A stretch of DNA of 64,000 bases from positions 17,674,236 through 17,738,235 of the forward strand of contig NW_026089623.1 of NCBI RefSeq assembly GCF_024586455.1, written 5' to 3'. This DNA is from Bactrocera neohumeralis (lineage: Eukaryota > Arthropoda > Insecta > Diptera > Tephritidae). Below the pieces are notes generated by a model. The model ran no database searches, was not told the DNA's origin, and saw only the letters and a list, made by a program, of their open reading frames with translations. Positions within the stretch are counted from its first letter, which is position 1, and each line of letters opens with the position of its first letter. The position numbers and the translations under genes are program-made. Shown here piece by piece: positions 44,204 through 55,493 of the stretch.

Positions 44204-45230
44204 TCAATGTGCCTTGATTAGGTTAGGTAAATGGCTGATCAGAGACCGCAAAGGACTACCAATTGTGAGGCCAAAGAAATGATGCACTCCTGTGTGTGAA
44301 CTATAAATAAGCAAAACGTTTAATTTCCTTTCCAGCTGGCTCGGTAGGGTCTGAAGATATGCGCTCCCATTGTTTAAGTTTTGACCTCCCAAATGCAGAC
44401 AGTTAAGAAGGAAGTGTTGAGTTGTTTCCACCTCATATTCTCACCACGTTTGATAGGACTGCTACTTTACTGCGGGGACGCCAATAGGGAAATGGCCTGT
44501 TAAAAGCCCCAAAACTACGGAAGTGCTAGCCTTACTAAGCAAAGAGGTCACTAGATACCTTGCGATCGACCTTGGGCCAAAAGACTTGTGCGATAGCGCA
44601 TGTAACAATGGTGGTCCAGCGCTGACCAAGCTTCCGCGAGGCCCAGCTATTCAGTAGTAGTATAAGGGAGCACCGATCCGCTCCCTTTCTACCGATAGCG
44701 GTTCTAGCGGTGCCTTTTCTTGCCATCCCTTTAGCTTTACGGTTTCCTGCGATTACGCTGTGGCCAGGCATCCATAGTCTTATCACACTCGATGCTATTG
44801 ATAGCGAAGTTAGGCACACTTTGACCAGCTCTGCACGGACTGCTAAAAAGTTCAATGCTAGTACGCCGCTCTGCTATCTGAGTGGATGGTCACTTCTCTG
44901 AAAGAGGCTGCAGTCCGGAGTAGTAAATCAACAGCTGTTTTAATGGCTGCAACCTCGGCTGGAAGACACTGCAATAGTTAGGGAGTCTAAAACTGGAGTT
45001 GGTAGAGAGCTCCTGACAATAGACCTTTCTACCAACCTTCCCTTCATCCGTGAAGAGGCTCACTGCCCCTCTTCTCCAACGGCTTCTTCCCACCCAAAAC
45101 TCCCTCGGTATATGGGTAGAGAAGGAGCCGCCAGAGTTCGGTTTAGCGACTCCATGATCCAAGTGATCCGAAATGAGTGAGGATTTCCGAGTGTTTATAC
45201 CCGTGTTCTTTTAGGAATTCAGCAGTCTAA
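44204..45230 (-). pseudogene. Non-LTR retrotransposon RNase H remnant (I/LOA-like)
   Basis: Minus-strand pieces spell a retrotransposon RNase H. LFTDEGK (normally FTDGSK, first Asp) is near 45055, then LPNYCSVFQ with the Glu region shifted out of frame, LNFLAVRAELVKVCLT and VIRLWMPGHSVIAGNRKA near 44790-44740 (WxPGHxxxxGNxxAD). A C-terminal ETTQHFLLNC near 44430 follows. RNase H placed after RT, with a cysteine-containing tail, fits I- or LOA-clade elements. Stops and frameshifts throughout; RT and upstream parts are absent. Confidence 0.75.
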
Positions 45231-45829
45231 TCTTTTTCACCCGCAAAGTTTAACGATAACCAAGAAGAAATGGCAACATCTGGATCTGCAGGACCTAAAA
45301 GCTTTGATTCCAGCAGACTTTCATTACTTTTATCATAATATATGTATCTTTTGCATAATTATTTTTTTAATAAATAACAATTAAACTTTACCTTCATTTT
45401 TGGCTTGAAATAATTTAATTTTTTTTAAATTTTTTAGTACTTACATATGTAATTTAGTAATAAAAATAACCTGAAATTTGAAAGACTTGCAACTGTGTTT
45501 ATTTAAAACAAAAATTAATTAAAATATTTAATTTTTATACAAATTTAGAGTGATCATACGTTATTTTGTTTCAGGAATGAAAATTCAAAATAACGTAAGA
45601 CACCTACTATATAATTTGCTTAATTTTTTCTTTATTTTTATCTAAAATATACTTATGGTTTCATGTTAATTCAGATTTGAAAATTTTATTTCAATATATC
45701 AAGCGGTTTTCTTCTTATATGGTTTTTTGCTTCTCCTGTAAACCTACGAAAAGTGATTTTTCGTTATATATCAGCACATACATAGTACATACATATCAGC
45801 GAACACATCTAAATATGTCGCCCGCATAA
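45231..45829. other. AT-rich spacer
   Basis: Homopolymer-rich A/T sequence with no reading frame recognised. Confidence 0.55.
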
Positions 45830-46980
45830 ACTACAAATATTGTTCTACAAAAACAACAATCGTCTCAAATAGCATCAGCAGCGTCACAGGTCAATATGGC
45901 AGCCAAATAGCCGATGCCCAAATTTGTAGAAAAATATACAACAACGCAAGCGCACTTTCAACAGGCAAACTCGCTTCATTCATAAAAACAAACACCATTA
46001 CATCTCCCTGAGCATGCCTCTGCCTACAAGCGTCTTTCCGCGACGATGGCAAAAGCTAAAAATCATAAATTGAACAATTTCTGATATTTTTGTGAGAAGG
46101 AAAAAGTGACAACACCGCAAATATATGTAAGTATTTAAATATATTAGAATAAAACTGACAACATAGTTTATTTGTCGATTTTCAAGTCAAGAAACGTTTC
46201 AAAGAAAATATTCAATATTCCTCTGATTTATGTGTACAGTGAATCCCGGTTAAGTAGTACTTCGCTTAATTAAAATCATCCCTGTTAACTGCCTATGCCT
46301 TGCTGCATCTCACGGTTTGCCACTCGCTTAAGTATCCGCACTCCCTTATGTTCCATATGATATTTTTATTTTTAACAAATCACAAAAGTCTGTATCTTTG
46401 ATTGTAGCACATAACCGGGATTGACTGTATTTGTCAAGGAATGTAAAAAATATTTTTCCGTGGCTTGCAAAAATCTGCGTCGATATGTATTCACGCTCAT
46501 ACGTATACATACATATTTACGCTGGTTTGTGGGCGAAGCTGTCACAGCCACAAGGGAAGCGGTGACAATCGTTTGATTTTTTTCGGCACAGCTCGGATTT
46601 TCTACCAACAACACAATACTGTGACGTTTTGTCGTCGCGTCATTTCTTCGACATATTGACGTTTTGACAAAACGTGAAGTTCGGCCATTGGTTGTCCGTG
46701 ACAACGGAGTTTTTGTATGAAACAATGGGTGTATACATATATTTTTACACACAAAGTTGTGTGTAGACAAAGTTACAAACATTATGCGAATGATTCTTTA
46801 AAATTTGTTTTCGTGCACACAAAAATACATCCATATGTGAATATGTGAACATTATGCGAATGGTTTTTTTAAATCTTTTTACATGTACACATAATTACAT
46901 GCATACTTATGTGAATCTATGCGACGGCTTTATCTTTTGAGATGTTATCAAAACTTCTAATGCCCAAGGCAAATAATTAT
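45830..46980. repeat. Long-inverted-repeat element family L, copy 2
   Basis: Homologous to 41405-42170. Shared strings are GCGTCACA(A/G)GT, TTGTAGAAAAA, GCAAGCGCACTTT, TCGCTTCATTCATAAAAACA, CTGCGTCGATATGTAT, GGGAAGCGGT and TTCTACCAACAA. The left inverted arm is mostly lost here. A small TA-flanked MITE (46237-46427) interrupts it relative to copy 1. Confidence 0.7.
46237..46427. mobile_element. pogo/Tigger-type MITE
   Basis: 191 bp, ends CAGTGAATCCCGGTTAAGTA / ATAACCGGGATTGACTG (inverted with two mismatches), flanked by TA on both sides (46235-46236, 46428-46429). Family L copy 1 has no insertion at the matching place. CAGT ends and TA duplication fit pogo-like elements. No coding sequence. 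Confidence 0.8.
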
Positions 46981-47458
46981 ATAAAGATATAACTAACCAA
47001 ACCTATGTATATAAATTAAATATTAAATAAATATATTAAATAATAGTACATGACATTATTATATATTTCAATAGATTTTATAGAATTCATCAAAATATAA
47101 GTCAAATTGCACATACATACATACTGAGAATATCTATAAATGATATACATACATATGTAAATAGTCGTTTGCGCATTGTAAATATTTGAATCTGTAAGTC
47201 TACAAACCTGAAACCCTCCAAAAAGAGGAATGTTTCGACAATCGGCTCACCATGAACCTTCTCTATACACGTTCTCTGGTAGCATTTTGTACCGTTCTCG
47301 CATGAATTAATAACACTTGGGTTATTTTAGTCAAAAAAATATTTTAGTTCTGCATTGACAGCAAAACGTTCCTTATTTGGTAATCTTCAAAATACAAAAG
47401 ACAAAGCGTGTATGGTTATGCTTCTATTTATACTAATGGGTAATCTACAATACATATA
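46981..47458. other. Interval without recognised gene, probably includes part of an LTR
   Basis: Left part is AT-rich spacer. The right part may be the distal section of the errantivirus-like LTR whose inner edge is at 47559, but its outer end was not resolved. Confidence 0.35.
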
Positions 47459-47575
47459 ATTTGTTGTTCTTGATAATGGTGTTTAGTTTAGTGTTATCGC
47501 GTACTTTGGACATTGACCCATGTGATAGTGATGTGTTGTAAGTTACATGTGCCTTAACTCTCCCACCCTTATAAA
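47459..47575 (-). repeat. Errantivirus-like polypurine tract and start of 3' LTR
   Basis: On the minus strand AAGGGTGGGAG (47570-47560) is directly followed by AGTTAAGGCACATG, matching the purine tract plus AGTTA-type LTR start of gypsy-like errantiviruses. It lies 120 bases downstream of the env stop. The LTR's far end and its 5' partner are not identified. Confidence 0.55.
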
Positions 47576-48303
47576 AAGAGTAAAGGCTCCTGCCTTTTTA
47601 TACGGTTTTAGTGGTGTTCTTCTTGGTTAGGTATTCCATTCCTTGTTTTCGTAGTATTTCCGCGTAACGTTTTTGTGTCATTCGTTGTGTTTTCAATGTT
47701 TTATATCTAAGTACTGCATAATATAACTTAAATGATAAATTATTAAAATAGCGATTATACTTATTGTTATAAGAGTTGTTTTAATAGGGTGTTCCTCAAA
47801 AGGGATTATGAATGAATGTAATTTTTGGATGTTGTTAAATTTATAGTTAGATTCTCCATTCAAGATTTCTAATAGTTTAATTTTATCATTAGAGTGTGTT
47901 TTTATATATTCGTTAATTTTTTCTTTTTGGTTATGATATTCTTTACCATCAATTTTTATGGTATCAATAAATTGTATTAAATTAGTTCCATTAATTGTTT
48001 CATTATTAATTTTGTGTTCTCCTTCGATTTGGTTTATCTGTAATAGGGGGATATTATTTTCTTCTATTGTATTACAAAAGGCTTCTTGGTATTCTAATAT
48101 TGGTATAGTACAATTGTCTTGTGTGTTTTGCTTACAAATATATTTACTCATATTATTTTTACATTTAGTGATTGTTATGAGTTTATTATTACATTGTGCT
48201 ATCAATGGGTATAATATAAGTTTCCCATGATGATATTTTAGAGCAGTTATGTCGTAGGTCGTAGGTATTATATTTCTGCGTATTCTAATATATCTATAGC
48301 TGG

Positions 48304-49037
48304 GTAAGGCTGAGCTCAGGCTACTACCGGGGTCACAGCTGGCGGATAGTGGACGGCCTACGCTAAGTAGGTCAGCTGCGAATAGTAATACGCAGCCCCC
48401 GACCAAGAGCTGCAGGAGAGGAGGGCTTGGCTCAAAACGCCTCACGCGCCCAATGAACCTCCCGCGAAGAGGCGAGAAGATGCCGCCTTCAAATAAGCGT
48501 CCACAACCCCACCGGGGCTGCACCAAGGGAGAACCTACCCACGAGAGGGAGGCAACAAAGCGACGAGGGACACAGCGACCAGCACCAAAGATGCACAGAA
48601 GAAGAAGAAAACCCCTGGGCAAGAGCCCATCAGAATCGAGACCAGTAAGATTCTGATTATGGAATACTGGAAAACCGAAACGGATAAGATCGACAAAGGG
48701 CTGGGGAGGGCAGTATTCTGTCACCTCAGTAGATATGAGTGACATCTTATCGAAATGGCTGGCAGGCTAATACTGCTCTCACCTCCGTCTCGTTAAAACC
48801 ATGGCAGGTCTTCAAGTACGTTCAATGCACGTCGCCATAATTTCTATGGCCGTACAGGTTCAGTTGAGACGAACTCCTGATTCGTGCCCGAACCTGGCTT
48901 TGAACACAAGCTCCCATAAGGACTTGTGTCAATCCTTGCGTGGCCTCCCTGCTTGCATAGATAACCACGGGGTTCATAAAGGGCAACTGCTACAACGTGC
49001 GGAGATAGCGGCTTGAAGCGGAGACCCAACAGAAAAA
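48304..49037 (+). promoter_or_regulatory. R1-C 5' untranslated region
   Basis: 734 bases. The block 48752-48810 (GAAATGGCTGGCAGGCTAAT ... CCTCCGTCTCGTTAAAACC) is conserved in R1-A at 15011-15067. Open frames here, such as 47693-48745 minus and 48453-48656 plus, are chance frames. An internal promoter is expected for this clade, but its site cannot be read from the sequence. Confidence 0.6.
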
Positions 49038-50325
49038 ATGAATACACCGCAACTACAACAAAAAACCCAACAGAGGGAACAGCAAAACAAAGACGTACAA
49101 GAAGAGGAATACGGAACGGTGTTCCGCAGAAGCAGCAGGATACTCAGATCCCCCATACGCACCGACACCCGAAAGCAGACGGACAAAACTGGCGAAAAGA
49201 CAGACTCAAGGGAGACTCTGGCCCCACAAGCAGCACCGGCAAAGCAGGGAGAAGGGAAGAGTACCCCAGCTGCCACTAAAGACGGAAATCAGAGCTCGCC
49301 GAAACAAGAATACATCACCCAAATGAGACGAGCAGAAGAAGAATCCCTTGAAAAGTGCAAGGGGATAGTGCAAAAAATGAAGTTGGCGATGGCGAAGCAA
49401 AAGAACGTCAGCTTGGACGTAAAGAACGGAGCGGCACAGCTAGACGAGCTCTTCGACGTCATTAAGAGCTACCGCAGAAATTGGCTCACTGCGGAAACCG
49501 AGAAAAGGCGGGTACACCTAAGCAGACGCATCGCGACCCCAGAGTCAGCAACCTCGAAGCGGCGTGCGACAAGCCCCGTGGAGCCGCGAGAAATAGTGCG
49601 ACCACGACACGAAAACGACAGCCAGTGGCAAAAAGTTTTGCCTAAAAAAGCCAGGAAAACTCACGTCAACGAAGGAACGAGGGAAGAAGCGCCTAAAAAC
49701 GCAAAGAGGCAACTAGCCAACAACATGGCTGCAAACCAGAAAGGAAATAACAGGCCGAAACGACAAACAGAGGCCGTTATAATAAAACCATCAGAAGGAA
49801 ACAGCTACGCCGAAGTCCTCAAGAATATCCGCAGCAAGGTAGATCTTAAAGAGGCAGAAGTCAAAATCAAAAGGATCCGCAAAACAAGAGCCGGAGCCCG
49901 GAGAAGTAGCAGGGGCTGTCAAAGAAGCGCTACAGGACCCCACCGAAGGCTCGGCGATCAACATAACAGCTCCTAACACAAGAGAGCAGGTAAGGGCATA
50001 TGTAACGCTGGACCAGGATAGAGCTGATGCACTAATGCGACAGGCACGCATCAAAATCGGCTGGGTTAGCTGCAGGCTGCGGCTGAAAGAAACCCCCAAA
50101 AGGTGTTTCCGCTGCTTTGGTCCAGGACACTTAACCTGGGACTGCAAAGGGCCCGATAGAAGGGGACAAGGTGTTTGCATAAAATGCGGCCAACCAGGTC
50201 ATAAATTGAAAGATTGCGAGAAGCCTCCTTCATGTTGCCTTTGCAAAGAGGCCAAACATGAAAAAATCGACCACATCCCGGGCTCCGCAAAATGCACGGT
50301 ATATAGGAATTACCGAGGCAAATGA
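49038..50325 (+). pseudogene. R1-C ORF1 (Gag), one frameshift
   Basis: Start MNTPQLQQKTQQREQQNKDV at 49038, the first ATG after the leader. Glutamine/lysine-rich N-terminus, a coiled region (RAEEESLEKCKGIVQKMKLA), then the basic middle part and SYAEVLKNIRSKVDLKEAEV. A frameshift near 49900 closes the frame at 49976. The other frame goes on through ITAPNTREQVRAYVTL and ARIKIGWVSCRLRLKETPKR into three zinc knuckles: CFRCFGPGHLTWDC, CIKCGQPGHKLKDC and CCLCKEAKHEKIDHIPGSAKC. The TGA at 50323-50325 overlaps the ORF2 ATG. Same architecture as R1-B Gag. Confidence 0.9.
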
Positions 50326-53281
50326 ATATCCTACAGGCCAACATGCATAGATGCAAGACTGCCGACGCACTACTCTCGCAAATGGTGACGGAGAGCGACT
50401 ACGAGATGATCATCATAAGCGAGCAATACAAAAAGAAAGAGAGAGGTATCTGGCTAGAAGATAGCAGCTCAACCGCCGCTATATGGCTACCACCAGGGAG
50501 TAATATCAGGACTGTAAACAGTGGGAACGGCAACGGCTTCGTCTGGGCCAAAAGCGACCTTTTTACAGTAATCAGCTGCTACTTGACGCCAAGCGATAGT
50601 ATACAGGAATTCCAATGAAAGCTCGACAACATAGAGGATACAGCCAGGTCTATAGAAGGTCAATTGATTATCGCCGGAGACCTAAATTCCAGAGCCGTAG
50701 AGTGGGGTCTACCAAGCACGGACTCGAGAGGAAAGCGCATTGTAGAAATGGCTGCGCGGCTAGGGCTAGTAGTGCACAATACGGGAAATGCAACCACGTT
50801 TAGAAGACCGGGCTGCGAGGAAACCACACCAGACATTACCCTATCAACAGAACGCACGGCAGGCTCAGTAAAGAACTGGAAGGTCCTGGAGGATTACACT
50901 GGCAGCGATCATCACTACATCTCATTTATGATCAACACGGGAACAAGCACTAACCAGCAGAGGAAAACAACTGGAACACGAAAGTGGAACATTGCGAAGC
51001 TAGATACTTCGAAATTAATCTCCGCAATAGACGACCAAAACCCATCTAGCAACTCCCCCATAATCGCAGGAAAAACTGTCGAGCACACAATGCTTAATAT
51101 AACAAGAGCCTGTCAAAAAGCAATGCCCAAGGCCTCCCACAGCAAACATAAAGCAGCAGTTTACTGGTGGACTGAAAATATAGCCCAACTCAGACGGACA
51201 TGCCTCCGCCTTCGCAGATCCTACACGAGCCGCAACTCAAGAAGCCGATCAATACAAATTAGCAAAGAAGAAGCTAAAGCATGCCATCGACGACAGCAAA
51301 AAGAAAAAATGGGAGAAACTACGCGAGGATATAAATAGAAACCCCTGGGGACTCGGGTATAAAATAGTGATGAAGAAACTCGGCGCTCGAGCAAAGCCAC
51401 CTGATCTAACCGCTGCCAAAATGGATAACATTGTGAACGCACTATTCCCCACACACGAAACAAGGGCTAGGGACCCAGAACACATCCTAAGACCGACGCA
51501 AATCCCCCCTTGAGGAGCTGCAACTAGCCACTGCAAAGCTCAAGGCCAACAAATCCCCCGGACTGGACGGGATCCCGTCAGAAATTCTCAAAATAATCGC
51601 TGCAGAGCGCCCAGGAGTACTACTGAACATGTACAACGCCTGCCTTGAAGCCGGAATATTCCCTGAACCCTGGAAAAAGCAACGGCTGGTTCTAATCAGT
51701 AAGGGAAAAGGAGACCCCAATTCGCCATCAGCATACCGCCCTCTATGTATGCTTGACACAGCGGGAAAGCTATACGAAACCCTGCTTAAACCCAGACTTG
51801 AAGCGGCAATCAACGAAGCTGGAGGACTGTCCCCTAGACAATATGGCTTTAGACCCGGCAGATCAACCATAGGAGCAATAAAATGCGTCATCGAAAGCGT
51901 AGAAGTCGCACAACGTAGATGGCATAAATACAAAAGAATAGTGTTGCTGGCGACTCTAGATGTCCGAAACGCCTTCAACAGCGCTAGATGGGTAGATATG
52001 ATCGACGCTCTCGAGAAAAGCTTTAAGGTACCCGACTACCTCAGGGCTGTGGTGCGGAGCTACCTTAGCAACAGGAAACTGCTATACAAAACTAAAGAGG
52101 GATCACGACAGATAGCGGTCACGTCAGGAGCAGCACAAGGATCCATCCTCGGACCAGACTTATGGAACATTAGCTATGACGCTATATTAAAACTAGAAAT
52201 GCCAGATGAATCGTATTTAATAGGCTACGCCGACGACATTGCAGCAGTAATCACAGCAAGGGACACAGAAGAAGCGCGAAGAAAGCTGAACCAGGTCATG
52301 ATACGGACCCAAGCATGGCTCGACTCACACAGCCTTCAGCTCGCTACGGAAAAAACCGAGCTACTGCTGCTAACAAATAAGCACATACCTCTCGAAGTAA
52401 CCATGCATACGACTACGGATATTCTTAGGACAAAAAAAGCAGTTAACTACCTAGGCGTAAGACTGGACCCCAGATTAACCTTCTGGGTACAAATCCAGCA
52501 CGCCGCAGGAAAGGCAGCGAAGATCACCTCGCAACTGAGCCGACTAATGGCCAACATAGGAGGCCCCAGTCAAGAAAAAAGAAAGCTCCTAATGTCGACA
52601 ACAATCAGCGTTTTATTATACGGAGCAGAGATATGGGCAGATGTACTTAAAAAGAAAAACCGGCGTAAGGTAGCGGCCAGAGTGCACCGCACAGCAGCCC
52701 TCAGAGTTGCATCAGCCTACCGAACAGTGTTCGGCGAGGCAATATTAGTTATAAGCGGAAATGCCCCAATTGACCTTCTAGCACACGAAAGGAAAAAGCT
52801 GTGGGAGCTAAAGCAGTCATCCGATAGCAACAAAAGCGCAATAGAACAAATAAAGAAAGAAACATTAATAACATGGCAACAAAGATGGGACACCGAAAGT
52901 CGCGGCAGATGGACGGCCAGGCTAATAAAAGATCTAGAGTCATGGACAGGCCGAAAATTCGGAGAGGTAGATTTTTACACAACCCAGCTGTTATCCGGTC
53001 ACGGGTACTTCAAAAAGTACCTTCACAGAATGGGAAAAGTCGAAGAGCCGTCATGCCTATATAACGATGCGACAGAAGACGACGCTGAACATACATTCTT
53101 CGAATGTGCGCGCTGGCAAGGAGAACGCACCGCTGTAGCGGACCTGGTTGGCCCAATAAACGCGAACAATTTAGTCAGCGTTATGTTGGAAAGTGAAGAA
53201 AACTGGGGCATCATCAAGAAATTCGCTGCACTCTTGCTACGCAGCAAAAAGCGGGACCTGGACGCAGGTGCGCAGATGTAA
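50322..53281 (+). pseudogene. R1-C ORF2: endonuclease-reverse transcriptase (one stop, two frameshifts)
   Basis: ATG 50322 (MNILQANMHRCKTADALLSQ) in ATGA overlap with Gag. Endonuclease: IIISEQYKKKE, then an in-frame TGA at 50616-50618, GDLNSRAVEWG, ETTPDITL and YTGSDHHYISF. Frameshifts near 51230 and 51512. The RT frame runs openly to 53281: KSPGLDGIPSEIL, SAYRPLCMLDTAGKLYE, TLDVRNAFNSARW, SGAAQGSILGPDLWN and catalytic LIGYADDIAAVI (near residue 200 of the part starting 51629), then NYLGVRLDPRLTF. The C-terminal zinc-like CLYNDATEDDAEHTFFEC is R1-typical. All RT catalytic residues are intact. The lesions are few, so the copy is recent. Confidence 0.92.
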
Positions 53282-53864
53282 ATCTCTCAATGAGAAAAAT
53301 GGAACGCCACCCTGAAGTAATGCAAACGCGGTTCTAGGGTGGGCGACGGTTCCTTAGAGGGGGGGTTTTTAGTGACCTGCAAGTGGCACATACCGCTGCT
53401 GTGACGACAGCACCGACGATGCGGAAGGCATTTTCCACCCCCTCGCCCGCAAAAAAAAAAAAATGTATATCTCTATAGCTGGAAGGGTTATTTTTTCTAT
53501 ACTCAGGATCTTTTCCACTTCTTCTATATTTATTGCACCTGAATAAAAATTTTTATTTTTTGCAAAATTTATTGTTGTCGTTAAGTCTAACAGTTCCCTG
53601 TGTATTTCCTGCAATACCATTCTTTGTTTAATGGCTTTAAGGTTAATCGTGTCTAATAATTTTTCGAAGTGTGAGTTTATTATTTGTTGTTTATTATTAT
53701 TTTTATGACATTTAGGCAATTCACAAGCTTTGTTGTATGTCTTATGTCGTATTTTAATATTCTTAAAAAATACGACACTTGTGAGCACCCTTAACTGTTG
53801 TATGTCATATTTTGTCATATTTCTACACTTAATCAGCTGATAGTGAAAAATTAAGAAGACAGAA

Positions 53865-55156
53865 ATGCCACGAGAAAGTCAGAAAAATAAAATTATAGCT
53901 TCTTTATGTGAAAATCATGCATTGGCTCTATTAGGAGTTGAATCAAGTGAGTATTTGCATACATTTCTTCATTAAATACAAATATCTATACTTTGCCAGG
54001 TGACGAAGAAGACGAAGCTATTGAAAGTTTTTTGATCAGTATGAGCTGTTTGCTGAGCAACAGAAGAAGCGTTCATTTCGGCTTACCAAAATGTTCCAGT
54101 TGGCAGCGATATGTGCTAAGGAATCTTGACGAAAGCAGATTCAATCAGATGCTTCGTGTTCGCCCGGAGGAATGCGAACGTATCTTAGAATTAATTAAAA
54201 ATGACGCTGTTTTTAAGACAAGTTCAAGTACTTCACAACTTCCAATCGAACTGCAACTCAAAATAGTGCTGTATCGGTTGGGATCTTCCGGCGATGGACA
54301 ATCTGTTCGAAAAGTGGCTTCCTTATTTGGTGTGGATGATGGACGCACTATTAAAAATGTAACGCAACGAATTTTTACAGCCATATTGCGATTAAAAAAT
54401 GAGTTTTTATACTGGCCCAATGAAAGAGAAAGACTGGAAATTGTGTCCGCAACTTCGAAAGAAATGCCAGGGTGTGTGGGTTACATCGATGGTTCCGAAA
54501 TAAAATTAGCTGAAGCACCAGTTATGCAGCATGAAATTTACTATTCTCGTAAACGTCAATATTCTGTAAAACTACAAGCGATTTGTGACTATAAATTGCG
54601 CATAAGACAGGTGACGATTGGTTACCCAGGCAGTGTACATGACGCGAAAATATTTTCAAATTGTTCACTAGCAAAGCATCCGGAACGATTCTTGTCGACA
54701 TCACAGTGGGTCGCGGGAGATAGTGCCTATCCACTGAAACCATATTTAATAACGCCCTTCCGGCAAAACAGTGTTGAACATAGAAAAGAAGAAAGGGATT
54801 TATTCAACGCGTATTTTTCCAAATACCGTGTACGAATTGAGAATTGTTTTGGACTTTTGAAAGAGAAATTCGGTAGTTTAAAGGAGCTTAAATTTAGAAT
54901 GCTTTCAACGTCAAATAAGAAGGAATGCAATGACTGGATTATGGTGTGTTGTATTCTTCACAACATGTTATTCAGTTTCGATATAGATAATGAAAACAAC
55001 AATGAAGTTTTGATGCCTCAATTCCCTTTATCATCAGAAAATAATATGAGAAATTGCTTGCTTCGTTATATACAAAACCAAAATATTAAATACTTATACA
55101 CATATGTATGTATATGCATTTGTACTTTAATCATACAAGTTAATAAAAATGCATGA
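53865..55156 (+). CDS. Harbinger (HARBI1-like) DDE transposase, spliced, apparently intact
   Basis: Exon 1 53865-53946 (MPRESQKNKIIASLCENHAL ... VES), a 53-bp intron 53947-53999 (GTGAGT...TTTGCCAG), exon 2 54000-55156. Splicing restores the frame ESSDEEDEAIESF and gives 412 aa, the family's usual size. A helical DNA-binding part comes first (FNQMLRVRPEECERILELIK, SSGDGQSVRKVASLFGVDDG). The DDE nuclease follows: GYIDGSEI (Asp about 191), VTIGYPGSVHDAKIF, VAGDSAYPLKPYLITPF (Asp about 268) and RVRIENCFGLLKEKF (Glu about 308). No stop or frameshift is seen, an exception in this window. Family members cut and insert at TWA sites with help from a Myb-like partner. The last 30 or so residues (YTYVCICICTLII) look like read-through into a microsatellite, so the native stop may have been lost. 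Confidence 0.9.
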
Positions 55157-55382
55157 TTATTTTGCTTAATTATAATCCAACTATATTTTTGATTTTGGTT
55201 CTTTTATTTTGGGTTAGGTACATTTATCATTTCATTTTCGTATTCTTCAAAAGGCACTAACTGTTAATATCACAACAAAACTTATAACATAAAAACTTCA
55301 TTTAAAACATAAAAAAACATATACTTAATAATAAAAATAAATGCATAACAAAAGTGAACTAAAAATGTAGTGCATTGTAAAA
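55157..55382. other. Spacer between convergent Harbinger genes
   Basis: AT-rich; probably holds both polyadenylation regions (several AATAAA at 55330-55350). No further gene seen. Confidence 0.5.
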
Positions 55383-55493
55383 TTATTTATATTTGAGCCT
55401 AAGCTCTTCCATTGCCAACCTCTCCTGCTTTTGTAATTTCATTTTTTCAATTTCTAATTTGTCATTTGCAACCACATAAACATCAAAATATTT
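55383..55493 (-). pseudogene. Harbinger second protein (Myb-like partner), C-terminal fragment
   Basis: Minus-strand 36 codons ending in TAA at 55383-55385: VANDKLEIEKMKLQKQERLA then MEELRLKYK. This charged helical end is typical of the Myb/SANT-like DNA-binding partner of Harbinger transposases. An in-frame TGA (55494-55496) and the BEL insertion at 55518 cut off the rest. It is convergent with the transposase, as in intact elements. The match is by character only. Confidence 0.5.

Larger units (their letters stand above)
48304..53471 (+). mobile_element. R1-type non-LTR retrotransposon (R1-C), near full length
   Basis: About 5.17 kb flanked by an 11-bp target duplication TCTATAGCTGG (48293-48303 and 53472-53482). 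5' leader, Gag, endonuclease, RT and a 3' end with an A-run (53452-53463). It has only a few lesions and carries its own C-rich codon style (high GC, unlike its AT-rich host). Inserted in the env frame, not in 28S rDNA, so it is an R1-clade element without the canonical R1 target. Confidence 0.92.
47693..53787 (-). pseudogene. env: Errantivirus-like envelope gene, split by an R1 element
   Basis: Two minus-strand segments (53787-53483 and 48303-47693) form one frame interrupted by the R1 element at 48304-53471; the TSD bases TCTATAGCTGG are in both flanks. The distal segment encodes a long extracellular helical region, then a C-terminal hydrophobic span near 47720-47780 (transmembrane anchor) and a short tail. 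The proximal segment is helix-rich with paired cysteines near its start. This resembles the C-terminal part of the fusion-type Env of insect gypsy-like errantiviruses. The N-terminal part with the cleavage site is not seen; the Harbinger element begins where it should continue. gag and pol are absent. It is an old, non-functional copy. Confidence 0.6.

Noticed and set aside
48304..48420. HDV-like ribozyme at the R1-C 5' end
   Set aside because: Possible by analogy with other non-LTR elements, but the nested pseudoknot could not be drawn confidently by eye.
47693..48745. A 350-codon minus-strand frame
   Set aside because: It is the env C-terminus (47693-48303) fused by chance to the antisense of the R1-C leader; only the first part is meaningful.
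48453..49279. Plus- and minus-strand frames in the R1-C leader
   Set aside because: They overlap the Gag start in other frames and match nothing; shadows of a GC-rich untranslated region.
53742..53774. Hairpin GTCGTATTTTAA / TTAAAAAATACGAC taken as a Harbinger end
   Set aside because: It is internal to the env-like frame and imperfect; the CACCC start at 53788 fits a Harbinger end better.
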